From the NCBI GenBank assembly GCA_934229395.1, contig CAKQDL010000011.1, positions 1 to 42,787 of the forward strand: DNA of 42,787 bases, written 5' to 3'. The DNA is from an uncultured Peptococcaceae bacterium (GTDB lineage: Bacteria; Bacillota; Peptococcia; Peptococcales; Peptococcaceae). The notes beneath the pieces were generated by a model, which saw nothing but the letters and a program-made list of their open reading frames with translations, was not told where the DNA came from and made no database searches. Positions 30,396-37,599 of this stretch are shown here, piece after piece. Numbering within the stretch: position 1 is the stretch's first letter; each line of letters begins with the position of its first letter. A program made the translations under genes and the position numbers.

Positions 30396-30455
30396 GTTAG
30401 ATAAGACTAACTAACTTGCTGACATGAGTTTACTATAACTAACTGCACTTGTCAA
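30396..30455 (-). promoter_or_regulatory. Minus-strand promoter with two GTTAG/CTAAC dyads
   Basis: Read on the minus strand: TTGACA (30455-30450), 17-nt spacer, TAAACT (30432-30427). Dyad 1, AGTTTA-CTATAA-CTAACT (plus strand 30427-30444), covers the spacer and -10. Dyad 2, GTTAG-ATAAGA-CTAAC (30396-30411), covers about +10 to +25. The centre is 6 nt in both, as at 17601 and 17948. The DtxR-family gene starts at 30528 in the other direction. Confidence 0.75.
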
Positions 30456-30527
30456 TAGTTTGCTCTTTTTTTTTTTTTGTGGTATTCTATAGTGAAGTAT
30501 AAACGCTGTACACAAAAGGAGATCATC

Positions 30528-30899
30528 ATGACCATTCATAAATCTGCCGAGGATTATTTAGAAACCATCCTGATGCTTCAGCGCAGTCAAGGTAATGTGC
30601 GATCAATTGATATTGTGCACGCCTTGGATGTGAGCAAACCGAGCGTGAGCGTGGCTATGAAAAAATTGCGCGAGGGGGGCTATATAGAAATGGCGCCTTC
30701 TGGCGAGATTGTGCTTTCTCCCAAAGGGGCGGACGTGGCGAAAAATATCTACGGACGTCACAAGCTTTTAACGTCACTTTTGGAGATGCTGGGTGTGGAC
30801 CACGCGCAGGCAGAGGAAGATGCTTGCAAGGTGGAGCACGATTTGAGCGACGAAGCCATTGCCTGCATTCAAGCTTTTATGGATGAGGCTAGAAAATAA
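30528..30899 (+). CDS. DtxR/MntR-family metal-dependent regulator
   Basis: A 123-residue protein. The winged helix (SAEDYLETILMLQRSQGNVR, then VHALDVSKPSVSVAMKKLREGGYIEM) is followed by the dimer/metal domain. The residues that bind metal in MntR are present: Asp and Glu in EDYLETI (about 9 and 12), His in GRHKLL (about 76), and Glu/Glu/His in the CKVEHDLSDEA helix. The SH3-like third domain of DtxR is absent, as in MntR. The ATG at 30528 follows AAAGGAG. It should repress iron or manganese genes when metal is plentiful. The divergent promoter with two dyads beside it is the obvious target. Confidence 0.92.
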   Translation: MTIHKSAEDYLETILMLQRSQGNVRSIDIVHALDVSKPSVSVAMKKLREGGYIEMAPSGEIVLSPKGADVAKNIYGRHKLLTSLLEMLGVDHAQAEEDACKVEHDLSDEAIACIQAFMDEARK

Positions 30900-30950
30900 T
30901 ACAAAATTACGCCAAGGGCGGCCATAAGGGTGGCTGCACTTGGCGCATTT

Positions 30951-31391
30951 TTATTTCTCAGCCAAATGGGCGAGGGTTTTGTAGAGCAAATAGGTGAGCT
31001 TTGAGCGCTCTTCTTCCGAAAGGCCCAATAGGGCGTCCATTTTTTTGGCGGCGGTGCGGGCGTCTTCTTTTAAAAACAGGCCTTCCTTGGTGAGGGCGAT
31101 GGTGAGGTTGCGCTTGTCCTCGGCGCTGCGACGGCGGCGCACGAGGCCTTTTTCTTCGAGGGCGCGTAGCACTGGGGTGAGGGTGCCAGAATCGAGATAA
31201 AGTTCGCGGCCCATCTCGCGGCTGGTGAGCTGGCCGTGCTCCCACAAGAGGGTCATGGCGAGGTATTGGGTATAGGTCAGGCCGAGGCCATCCAAAAGTG
31301 GCGTGTAGGCGCGAATGAGCTCCTTGGATGCGAGGTATATGGGAAAACTGGCTTGATTGTCGAGCTTGATGCTGTCGTAGTGGTCGTTCAT
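30951..31391 (-). CDS. MarR-family transcriptional regulator
   Basis: A 146-residue winged-helix protein: LTYTQYLAMTLLWEHGQLTSREMGRELYLDSGTLTPVLRALEEKGLVRRRRSAEDKRN is the complete MarR DNA-binding core, with the D-x-R-like wing. It is close to the OhrR/organic-peroxide branch by pattern (DSGTLTPVL), but the reactive N-terminal Cys of OhrR is absent, so a different signal is likely. AGGAGG precedes the ATG on the minus strand. It is divergent from the AI-2E-family gene. Confidence 0.9.
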   Translation of the reverse strand: MNDHYDSIKLDNQASFPIYLASKELIRAYTPLLDGLGLTYTQYLAMTLLWEHGQLTSREMGRELYLDSGTLTPVLRALEEKGLVRRRRSAEDKRNLTIALTKEGLFLKEDARTAAKKMDALLGLSEEERSKLTYLLYKTLAHLAEK

Positions 31392-31463
31392 ACGGAGGAC
31401 CTCCTTTATGGATGATACTTTATTTTACAGGAGACTTTGAGCATCGTGCAAGGAAATCTTTGG

Positions 31464-31492
31464 TTAACAAGCGTGGGCGTATATGTTATAGT
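31464..31492 (+). promoter_or_regulatory. Promoter of the AI-2E-family transporter gene
   Basis: TTAACA (31464-31469), 17-nt spacer, TATAGT (31487-31492), 30 nt before the GTG start. Confidence 0.7.
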
Positions 31493-31522
31493 TTTTTTAA
31501 ACCGAAGAAAAGGAGTGACTTT

Positions 31523-32644
31523 GTGCTTAGCTATAAACGTAAAGAGAAATTTATTGTTAACCTTGTTTTTTATTGTCTTATTACGGCAATTCTTTTTGTG
31601 GTTTGCAAGTATCTGCTACCTGTTCTTATGCCTTTTGTTTTGGCGCTTCTTGTAACGCTTATTTTGCAACCGGCGATTCATGCCGTGGAAAAGCGCTATC
31701 CACGACTAAAAAAAGCGAGTGCCATTTTGTTCTGCGCCTTATTTTATTTTTTGTGCAGTTATTTTTTGGTCAACTTTGGCGTATCCTTGGTGCAAAAGGC
31801 GGGCAATATGATTGCACGCATTCCGGCCCTTTATGAAAGCCAAATTGTACCAGCCCTTTGGATGGGCTACGAAAAGCTCGATACCTTTGCGCGCAGCATT
31901 GATCCTTCCCTGTCCAGCGAGCTCGATGCCATGTTTCGCGATACCATGCAAAATATGCGCCTTTCTATTACCGAGTATTCTATGAAGGGCGTGGGCATTT
32001 TGACCAACACCCTCACCATGATTCCAGGCCTCTTCCTCAAGGTGGTCATTACCATTGTAGCAACGTTTTTCATGGTGGCGGATTTTGACGGCATCATTGA
32101 TTTTTGTAAAAAAATGATTCCACAAAACAAGCGCGAAACTACCGAAACCACCCTCGCCTATGTGAAAGAAACCATCAAAAAATACATCGCCTCGTATTCC
32201 ATTATTCTTACGGTGACCTTTTTGGAATTGTCCCTAGGCTTTCTCCTCCTCAAGGTGCCACACGCCGTGTTTATTGGTTTCCTTGTGGCCGTCTTTGACA
32301 TCCTGCCAATTTTGGGCACTGGCGGTATTTTGATTCCTTGGGCCATTATTTCTTGGCTTATGGGCAACAACGGCGATGCCATTGGGCTCATCCTGCTCTA
32401 TATTGTCATCATCGTGGTGCGCAACATCATAGAACCACGCATTGTGGGCGCGCAAATTGGCCTGCACCCACTTGTGACCTTGGTGGCCCTCTTTGTAGGT
32501 CTCAAATTCTTCGGCCTCATTGGTATGATTGGCCTACCGCTTTCACTTTCGGTCCTCGTAAGCCTCGATCGCAACGACGTGATTCACCTCTTCCCGCGTG
32601 AAGGCAAAAAATCAGCCCTAGCCAAAGTGGCCGGCGACGAATAA
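31523..32644 (+). CDS. AI-2E family transporter (PerM/YdbI type)
   Basis: A 373-residue integral membrane protein from GTG at 31523, which follows AAAAGGAG by 7 nt and the promoter above; an in-frame ATG at 31412 lies upstream of that promoter. The family pattern is complete: paired N-terminal helices (IVNLVFYCLITAILFVVCKY, LLPVLMPFVLALLVTLILQP), a soluble middle part, and the C-terminal helices with PILGTGGILIPWAI and EPRIVGAQIGLHPLVTLVALF. Members have been linked to autoinducer-2 export and to sodium/proton exchange, so the substrate is open. Confidence 0.9.
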   Translation: MLSYKRKEKFIVNLVFYCLITAILFVVCKYLLPVLMPFVLALLVTLILQPAIHAVEKRYPRLKKASAILFCALFYFLCSYFLVNFGVSLVQKAGNMIARIPALYESQIVPALWMGYEKLDTFARSIDPSLSSELDAMFRDTMQNMRLSITEYSMKGVGILTNTLTMIPGLFLKVVITIVATFFMVADFDGIIDFCKKMIPQNKRETTETTLAYVKETIKKYIASYSIILTVTFLELSLGFLLLKVPHAVFIGFLVAVFDILPILGTGGILIPWAIISWLMGNNGDAIGLILLYIVIIVVRNIIEPRIVGAQIGLHPLVTLVALFVGLKFFGLIGMIGLPLSLSVLVSLDRNDVIHLFPREGKKSALAKVAGDE

Positions 32645-32651
32645 GAATTTT

Positions 32652-32680
32652 AACCAGCTCGCAGGGGCTGGTTTTTTTTT
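32652..32680 (+). terminator. Terminator of the AI-2E-family gene
   Basis: AACCAGC (32652-32658) pairs with GCTGGTT (32667-32673), with a T-tract of about ten. Confidence 0.85.
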
Positions 32681-32726
32681 TCCAGAAAGAAAATGAAAAA
32701 ATTTACGAGATATTTCAAAATGATAC

Positions 32727-32755
32727 TTGACTTGGCAGGTTATATATAATATAAT
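32727..32755 (+). promoter_or_regulatory. Strong promoter of the rubrerythrin gene
   Basis: TTGACT (32727-32732), 17-nt spacer, TATAAT (32750-32755). The leader that follows is about 100 nt and holds ATCAAGA/TCTTGAT arms (32762-32768, 32781-32787), which may form a 5' stem protecting the mRNA. Confidence 0.8.
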
Positions 32756-32862
32756 ACAACCATCAAGAGCAGGAAACAATTCTTGATAAGCAAAACACTT
32801 TGAATTAAAATAAAACTATAGATACACATCTAAATTTAAAAATGAACAGGAGATTGATTATT

Positions 32863-33405
32863 ATGGCAAAATGGGTATGTAGTGTATGTGGTTATGTTTA
32901 TGAAGGCGACCAAGCTCCAGAAGTTTGCCCACAATGTAAGGCACCAGCAGAAAAGTTCACCGAACAAACTGGCGAACTCGTATGGGCTGCTGAACACGTT
33001 GTAGGCGTTGCTCATGACGTTCCAGCTGATATCCGCGCAGATCTCGAAGCAAACTTCAACGGCGAATGTACCGAAGTTGGTATGTACCTCGCTATGGCTC
33101 GCGTGGCTCATCGTGAAGGCTATCCAGAAATCGGCCTCTACTGGGAAAAGGCTGCTTGGGAAGAAGCAGAACACGCTGCTAAGTTTGCAGAGCTTCTCGG
33201 CGATGTCATCACCGATTCTACCAAAAAGAACCTTGAACTTCGCATCGAAGCTGAAAACGGCGCAACCGCAGGTAAGACCGACCTCGCTAAGCGCGCTAAA
33301 GCCCTCAACCTCGACGCAGTTCATGACACCGTTCATGAAATGGCTCGCGACGAAGCTCGCCATGGTAAGGCTTTCCAAGGTCTCCACGACAGATATTTTG
33401 GTTAA
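32863..33405 (+). CDS. Rubrerythrin with N-terminal rubredoxin domain (reverse rubrerythrin)
   Basis: A 180-residue protein. The rubredoxin centre comes first (CSVCGYVYEGDQAPEVCPQC, residues 5-24), followed by the four-helix ferritin-like di-iron domain, with E-x-x-H pairs in AEHV, ARVAHREGYPE, EEAEHAAKF and ARDEARHGKAF. This order is that of reverse rubrerythrins of anaerobic clostridia, which reduce hydrogen peroxide with electrons from NADH via partner proteins. The ATG at 32863 is preceded by AGGAG; one at 32842 is rejected. Codon bias is extreme (GAA, GTT, CGC, CTC), and the promoter is near-consensus, so it should be abundant. Confidence 0.95.
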   Translation: MAKWVCSVCGYVYEGDQAPEVCPQCKAPAEKFTEQTGELVWAAEHVVGVAHDVPADIRADLEANFNGECTEVGMYLAMARVAHREGYPEIGLYWEKAAWEEAEHAAKFAELLGDVITDSTKKNLELRIEAENGATAGKTDLAKRAKALNLDAVHDTVHEMARDEARHGKAFQGLHDRYFG

Positions 33406-33417
33406 TTTTTAACACCC

Positions 33418-33456
33418 AAAGCCTAGCAGACAGCAATGTTTGCTAGGCTTTTTTCT
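33418..33456 (+). terminator. Terminator of the rubrerythrin gene
   Basis: AAGCCTAGCA (33419-33428) pairs with TGCTAGGCTT (33441-33450), followed by TTTTC. Confidence 0.88.
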
Positions 33457-33461
33457 TTTGG

Positions 33462-33545
33462 CGAAAGTTTTTGCGAATGAACCCGGAAAAGTGTTGAAAA
33501 TGTAGAAGTTTTTATTGATGAACCTGAAAAAGTACTTGGAGGTTT
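33462..33545 (+). repeat. Imperfect tandem duplication, about 41-42 bp
   Basis: GAAAGTTTTTGCGAATGAAC and GAAGTTTTTATTGATGAAC begin two adjacent segments that go on in parallel (CGGAAAAGTGTTGAAA, then TGAAAAAGTACTTGGA). Both lie in the leader of the 58-codon gene. They might be two protein- or RNA-binding units or decayed coding sequence. Confidence 0.45.
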
Positions 33546-33596
33546 TACGCGTAAACTAGAAAAACTTTGGCATAATAGAGCAAAGGAGGCATTACC

Positions 33597-33773
33597 ATGG
33601 GACTATTAAAAAAATTTCGCCGTATTATGACGGCAGACCCGCAGCGTGCCAAGCGCGAGGAGGCTGGGCTAAAGCGTGACGCCCTCTGGGGTGGCCATTA
33701 CGATCGCTCCAACACACCAAAAGACGGCTGGGGCGCCATCCCAAAGGACGAGCCTCCGTGCAGTGATAAATAA
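33597..33773 (+). CDS. 58-residue conserved-looking protein of unknown function
   Basis: The frame reads MGLLKKFRRIMTADPQRAKR, then EEAGLKRDALWGGHYDRSN and TPKDGWGAIPKDEPPCSDK. It is preceded by AAAGGAGG at a good distance. The first half is a basic amphipathic helix candidate; the second is rich in Trp, Gly, Pro and Asp. There are no membrane segments. Its codon use matches the host and a bidirectional terminator follows the stop directly, which supports a real gene. I do not recognise a family. Confidence 0.7.
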   Translation: MGLLKKFRRIMTADPQRAKREEAGLKRDALWGGHYDRSNTPKDGWGAIPKDEPPCSDK

Positions 33774-33810
33774 AATACGCCCGATTGCTTTGCACAGTCG
33801 GGCGTATTTT
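33772..33810. terminator. Bidirectional terminator between convergent genes
   Basis: AAAATACGCCCGA (33772-33784) pairs with TCGGGCGTATTTT (33798-33810). It overlaps the stop codons of both converging genes. Confidence 0.88.
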
Positions 33811-34150
33811 ATTGGACTTTGTTCTGGCGGTGTTTTTCTATTTTGGATGTGATGAGGTGCCACAGGGCATCCTTGGGGCGGTAGAGGAGCATGCGCGGAC
33901 CGCTAAAGCGCATGACGGTGCGGATTTTTTCTTGCATCTCGGGCTTGTAGCAATGCACGTGGCAATTGGCGCAGAAGGTTTTTGTTTCCATAAAGGGGCA
34001 GCGGTCGCTGCGCTCCTGGGCGTAGCGTGAAAGCTCGGCACATTCTGGACAGAGCGTGCCCTTGGTGTGGTGGTTTTTCTTGCAATAGAGGGCAATCATA
34101 AAGGCCACAATGTCTTTTTCTTTCTGGCGCTTGGCGTCTAAATCTTTCAT
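33809..34150 (-). CDS. YgbA_NO-family protein (nitrous oxide-stimulated promoter family)
   Basis: A 113-residue Cys-rich protein. It matches the family named after E. coli YgbA: EKDIVAFMIALYCKKNHH near the start, then CPECAELSRYAQERSDRCPF and CANCHVHCYKPEMQEKIRTVM, RFSGPRMLLYRP. The eight or so cysteines (LYC, CPEC, RCPF, CANCHVHC) look like a metal- or cluster-binding set. YgbA helps E. coli recover from nitric oxide damage, but the mechanism is unknown. The ATG at 34150 is chosen because AAAGGAGG stands 6 nt before it. Confidence 0.85.
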   Translation of the reverse strand: MKDLDAKRQKEKDIVAFMIALYCKKNHHTKGTLCPECAELSRYAQERSDRCPFMETKTFCANCHVHCYKPEMQEKIRTVMRFSGPRMLLYRPKDALWHLITSKIEKHRQNKVQ

Positions 34151-34226
34151 GGGGACCTCCTTTGAGATAATAGCTTTAGTATAGCGCCATACACCAAAAG
34201 TATGCAAGAGCTAGGAACAAATGGTA

Positions 34227-34255
34227 TTGAATGGGTACGATGGAGGTTTTATACT
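34227..34255 (+). promoter_or_regulatory. Promoter of the iron-dependent alcohol dehydrogenase gene
   Basis: TTGAAT (34227-34232), 17-nt spacer, TATACT (34250-34255), 35 nt before the ATG. Confidence 0.7.
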
Positions 34256-34290
34256 AGAGATACTAAGATTTAATCGAGAGGAGAAAAACG

Positions 34291-35451
34291 ATGGAAGCTT
34301 TTAAATTTTCTATGCCTACAGAAGTGATGATGGGCGTTGGTCGTTACGATGAAGTGGGCGAGCATTGCGCGCGTCTTGGCCAAAAGGTGCTTTTGCATTA
34401 TGGTGGCGGCAGCATCAAGCGCAGCGGTGTGCTGGACCGCATCAAGGCATCTCTTGATGCAGCTGGTCTTGAGGTCTTTGAGCTTGGTGGCGTAGAGCCA
34501 AACCCACGCGTGGAATTGGTGCGCGAAGGGATTGCCCTATGTAAAGCTGAAGGCATTGATGTGATTTTGGCCGCCGGCGGTGGCTCTGTCATCGACTCCG
34601 CCAAGGGCATTGCAGCAGGCGTTAAAATTGAGGACGATATTTGGGATGCCTACCTGGGAAAGGTGGCCCTCGCAGATGCTCTGCCAATTGGCGTTGTGCT
34701 GACCATTCCGGCAGCAGGCAGCGAATGCTCCGATGTGAGCGTGGTCACCAAGCGCGACACCAACGACAAACGCAGCTTCCACTGCCCAGCCGTGACACCG
34801 CGCTTTGCTATTATTGCGCCAGATGTGTTTACCACCTTGCCAAAAAATCAAATCGCCAACGCCACTTCCGATGTAATCAGCCACGTTTTTGAACGTTTCT
34901 TTAGCGATTCTACCCACACCATGCTTACCGATAAGCTTTGCCTTGCAACCATCGAAACAGCCATGGAGCTGGGCTTACGCCTATTGGATCATCCAGATGA
35001 TGTCGATACTTGGGCCGATTTTGCCCTCACGGCCAATGTGGCCCACAACGGCTTTTTGGGTCAAGGCCGCATTGAGGACTGGGGCGCCCACGGCATAGGC
35101 CATGAGCTCAGCGCCTTCTACGACATGGCCCATGGCGCCAGCCTCGCCATTGCAACTCCAGCATGGTTGCGCTATGCCGCCCAAATCAAGCCACCAGCAC
35201 GTCTGGTGCAATTTGCGCGCGAGCTGATGCACGTGAATGCCCAAGACGATACAGAGGCCATTGAAGCCGGCATCAAGGCTCTGGAAGCCTTCTACCATCG
35301 TTTAGGCTTGGCCACCACCTTGACAGAGGCTGGCCTTAGTGAGGCCAACCTTGAAGCCATGGCCGAAAGCGTGGTTCGCTACAAATCCCGCGGCCAATTC
35401 GTGAAGCTACAAAAAGACGATTGCCTAACCATCTACAAGCTGGCCTTATAA
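34291..35451 (+). CDS. Iron-containing alcohol dehydrogenase (BdhA/YqhD-like)
   Basis: A 386-residue group III alcohol dehydrogenase. LAAGGGSVIDSAKGIAAG (about residues 92-109) is the NAD(P) binding loop with the GGGS signature; TIPAAGSECSDVSVV follows. The iron site is formed by Asp/His in ATSDVISHVFER (about 192-203) and by the His residues in GHELSAFYDMAHGASLAI (about 270-287), the family's long pattern. It reduces aldehydes to alcohols with NAD(P)H, closest in pattern to butanol/YqhD-type enzymes; a role in fermentation or in aldehyde detoxification is equally possible. It has its own promoter and terminator. Confidence 0.93.
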   Translation: MEAFKFSMPTEVMMGVGRYDEVGEHCARLGQKVLLHYGGGSIKRSGVLDRIKASLDAAGLEVFELGGVEPNPRVELVREGIALCKAEGIDVILAAGGGSVIDSAKGIAAGVKIEDDIWDAYLGKVALADALPIGVVLTIPAAGSECSDVSVVTKRDTNDKRSFHCPAVTPRFAIIAPDVFTTLPKNQIANATSDVISHVFERFFSDSTHTMLTDKLCLATIETAMELGLRLLDHPDDVDTWADFALTANVAHNGFLGQGRIEDWGAHGIGHELSAFYDMAHGASLAIATPAWLRYAAQIKPPARLVQFARELMHVNAQDDTEAIEAGIKALEAFYHRLGLATTLTEAGLSEANLEAMAESVVRYKSRGQFVKLQKDDCLTIYKLAL

Positions 35452-35457
35452 AAATAA

Positions 35458-35494
35458 AAAAAGGTTTGCTGCGTACATTGCAGCAAGCCTTTTT
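35458..35494 (+). terminator. Terminator between the alcohol dehydrogenase and EamA genes
   Basis: AAAGGTTTGCTGC pairs with GCAGCAAGCCTTTTT around a short loop (one bulge). It ends 18 nt before the next start. Confidence 0.82.
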
Positions 35495-35511
35495 CAACGA
35501 GGAGAATGGAA

Positions 35512-36450
35512 TTGAATCAAGCAACACAACAAAAAAACAGTTTGTTTCATAGCCTGCTATTGCTACTAACGGCCACAGTTTGGGGCGTGGCCTTTGTGGC
35601 CCAGAGCGTGGGTATGGATTATGTGGGGCCCTTGACCTTTGTGGGCGGGCGCTGTATGGTGGCGGTAATTGCCCTCACGCCCGTGCTCCTTGTCTCAAGG
35701 CTTCGCCGAAAAAAGGGAAAAACCGACGACATCCAAAACAAGCCCAAGGATGTGATTGTGGGCGGTTTCTTTTGTGGGCTTTTCCTTTTTTTGGGCTTTT
35801 TATGCCAGCAATACGGGATGGTGACCACCACCGTGAGCAAGGCCGGATTTATTACTTCCACCTATGTGGTTTTGGTGCCGATGCTTGGCCTCTTTTTGGG
35901 CCGTCGCATTGGTTGGCGCATTTGGCTTGCTGTGGCGCTTGCTCTAACGGGGCTGTATTATCTTTGTATGCAGCCGGGCGAACTGCGCTTTGCCTCAGGC
36001 GACATCATGGTCATGGTGGGCGCCGTTTGCTTTACCTTGCAAATTACCATTATTGGCCACTATGTCAACAAGGTTGATGGCGTGCTTCTGAGCTATATGC
36101 AACTTGTGGTCTGCGCCCTCTTGGGCGTGCCATCCATGTTTATCTTTGAGGATCCATCCTGGAGCGCCATGGTGGGTGCTTTCGTGCCAATCATCTACGC
36201 CGGCGCCTTTTCCTCGGCCATTGGCTTTACCTTGCAAATCATTGGCCAACGCGGTGTTAATCCAACAGTGGCCTCCCTTATTATGAGCCTAGAAAGTCCC
36301 ATCGCCGCCATCGCCGGCTGGCTCCTCTTAGGAGAACTCATGAGCAGTCGCGAGCTCGTAGGCTCATGCCTCATGATTGTCGCCATCGTCCTAAGCCAAT
36401 TGCCAAAGGACTGGCTACACGTCAAACACCGAAAGACCGTCAAGGAATAG
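35512..36450 (+). CDS. EamA/DMT-superfamily permease
   Basis: A 312-residue protein with ten hydrophobic segments in two EamA repeats (LLLLLTATVWGVAFVAQS...GRCMVAVIALTPVLLV and ASGDIMVMVGAVCFTLQI...SLESPIAAIAGWLLLGE). TTG at 35512 is preferred because GAGGAG stands 7 nt before it; the ATG at 35506 is only one base from that site. It exports or imports a small metabolite, often an amino acid or nucleotide-like compound; nothing in the sequence or neighbours tells which. Confidence 0.88.
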   Translation: MNQATQQKNSLFHSLLLLLTATVWGVAFVAQSVGMDYVGPLTFVGGRCMVAVIALTPVLLVSRLRRKKGKTDDIQNKPKDVIVGGFFCGLFLFLGFLCQQYGMVTTTVSKAGFITSTYVVLVPMLGLFLGRRIGWRIWLAVALALTGLYYLCMQPGELRFASGDIMVMVGAVCFTLQITIIGHYVNKVDGVLLSYMQLVVCALLGVPSMFIFEDPSWSAMVGAFVPIIYAGAFSSAIGFTLQIIGQRGVNPTVASLIMSLESPIAAIAGWLLLGELMSSRELVGSCLMIVAIVLSQLPKDWLHVKHRKTVKE

Positions 36451-36452
36451 AC

Positions 36453-36490
36453 AAAAACCGGAGTTGCCACAAAGGTAGCTCCGGTTTTTC
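36453..36490 (+). terminator. Terminator of the EamA gene
   Basis: AAAAACCGGAG (36453-36463) pairs with CTCCGGTTTTT (36479-36489). Confidence 0.87.
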
Positions 36491-36566
36491 TGTTTACTGC
36501 CCACTAGCCGCTGCATTTCTGTTACAATAAAAGAAAAACGCGGACAAAAGGAAAGGAGGTGGGAGG

Positions 36567-37412
36567 ATGCAAAAGGTTGTAAATATTGGTAATGTGGGTG
36601 TGATTGCTCAGTATATGACGCCGGCGGTGTTTAAGTATATTGGCGAAAGCCGCATTGAGAGCTTTGAGAGCTTCGATGAATTTGTGCTCATGGCCTTCGA
36701 CTGGTACGACATTCACACAGAGCGCACCGAGGATGCCAAAATCATTGTTTATCTCGACGAAAACGATCTCTTTTTTATTTGCACCGACCAGGCAAGCGAA
36801 GACTATTGCAAGAGCGGTTTAGAGAGGGCGGAGGCGGAGAGCACCAACACCAATCTCCAGCTTTTGTGCCGCTTTTTCATTCGCCTTTTTCGTGGCGATA
36901 CGGCCTATCTTGACCGCTTTGAGGCCGAAATCAATGAATCCATCGACAGGCTCCTTTCGGGCGAGCTTGAGGATGTGACGGCAAATGTGATTGCAAAGCG
37001 TCAGGAACTTTTGCGCCTGAAGCATTATTACGAGCAGCTCGATGCCGTCTTTGACGAATTTGTGCTGGCCGACAACGCTCTCTTAACAAGTGATGCGCAA
37101 AACCGCATAGCCATTTTGAGTGCACGCACCGACCGCTATCTGAGCAAGGTCACCAATTTGCAGGAGCTTGTGAGCCAAATGCAGGCTACCTATGAGTCGC
37201 AGCTGTCTATACAGCAGAACAATTTAATGAAGTTTTTTACCGTCATCACAGCCATCTTTTTGCCACTGACCCTCCTTGTGGGCTGGTATGGTATGAATTT
37301 TTCTAATATGCCAGAGCTCACCTGGACCTACGGATATCCTGTTTTGTGCATTGGAAGCGCCGTGCTTGTGGTGTGGATGATATGGTACTTTAAACGCAAA
37401 AAATGGCTATAA
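36567..37412 (+). CDS. CorA-like divalent metal channel
   Basis: A 281-residue protein of the CorA-like family. The N-terminal soluble domain is shorter than in classical CorA. A long helix (about residues 130-215, including TDRYLSKVTNLQELVSQMQA) leads to two C-terminal membrane helices. The first ends in WYGMNFSNMPEL, containing the essential G-M-N signature; the second is PVLCIGSAVLVVWMIWYF, with basic residues after it (KRKKWL). It forms a pentameric Mg2+ (or Co2+/Ni2+) channel in related proteins. GGAGGTGGGAGG precedes the ATG. It is convergent with the SixA-CHAD gene. Confidence 0.9.
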   Translation: MQKVVNIGNVGVIAQYMTPAVFKYIGESRIESFESFDEFVLMAFDWYDIHTERTEDAKIIVYLDENDLFFICTDQASEDYCKSGLERAEAESTNTNLQLLCRFFIRLFRGDTAYLDRFEAEINESIDRLLSGELEDVTANVIAKRQELLRLKHYYEQLDAVFDEFVLADNALLTSDAQNRIAILSARTDRYLSKVTNLQELVSQMQATYESQLSIQQNNLMKFFTVITAIFLPLTLLVGWYGMNFSNMPELTWTYGYPVLCIGSAVLVVWMIWYFKRKKWL

Positions 37413-37426
37413 GAAAAGGGGACGAG

Positions 37427-37585
37427 CGGGAAATAGACATACAGCCTTCAATTGAATAAATAAAGCCTTCCACCCCTCATCCATCTACTCTGCCTTCCCT
37501 AGAGGGAAAGGCGGAGTAGATGGATGCAATGGGGGAAAGGCTTATTCTGTTGCATATACGTATTTTTAAAAATCGCTATTTCCCG
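37427..37585. repeat. Large nested hairpin element (copy E6, variant)
   Basis: Outer arms CGGGAAATAG (37427-37436) and CTATTTCCCG (37576-37585). Inner arms run from AAGCCTT (37463-37469) and CATCCATCTACTC to GAGTAGATGGATG and AAGGCTT (37537-37543), making a stem of about 35 bp. ACTGTCG follows the right arm, as in the ends of the other elements, and the AAGCCTTCC/GGAAAGGCTT modules are shared. It separates two convergent genes. Confidence 0.65.
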
Positions 37586-37599
37586 ACTGTCGCTTTTGT

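Noticed and set aside
32727..32787. PerR box at the rubrerythrin promoter
   Set aside because: The TTATATATAATATAAT stretch resembles the TTATAATNATTATAA box only by AT content; the dyad does not hold.
33487..33608. Open frame with VFIDEPEKVLGGFTRKLEKL
   Set aside because: No start codon, preceded by a stop, and it overlaps the start of the better supported 58-codon gene.
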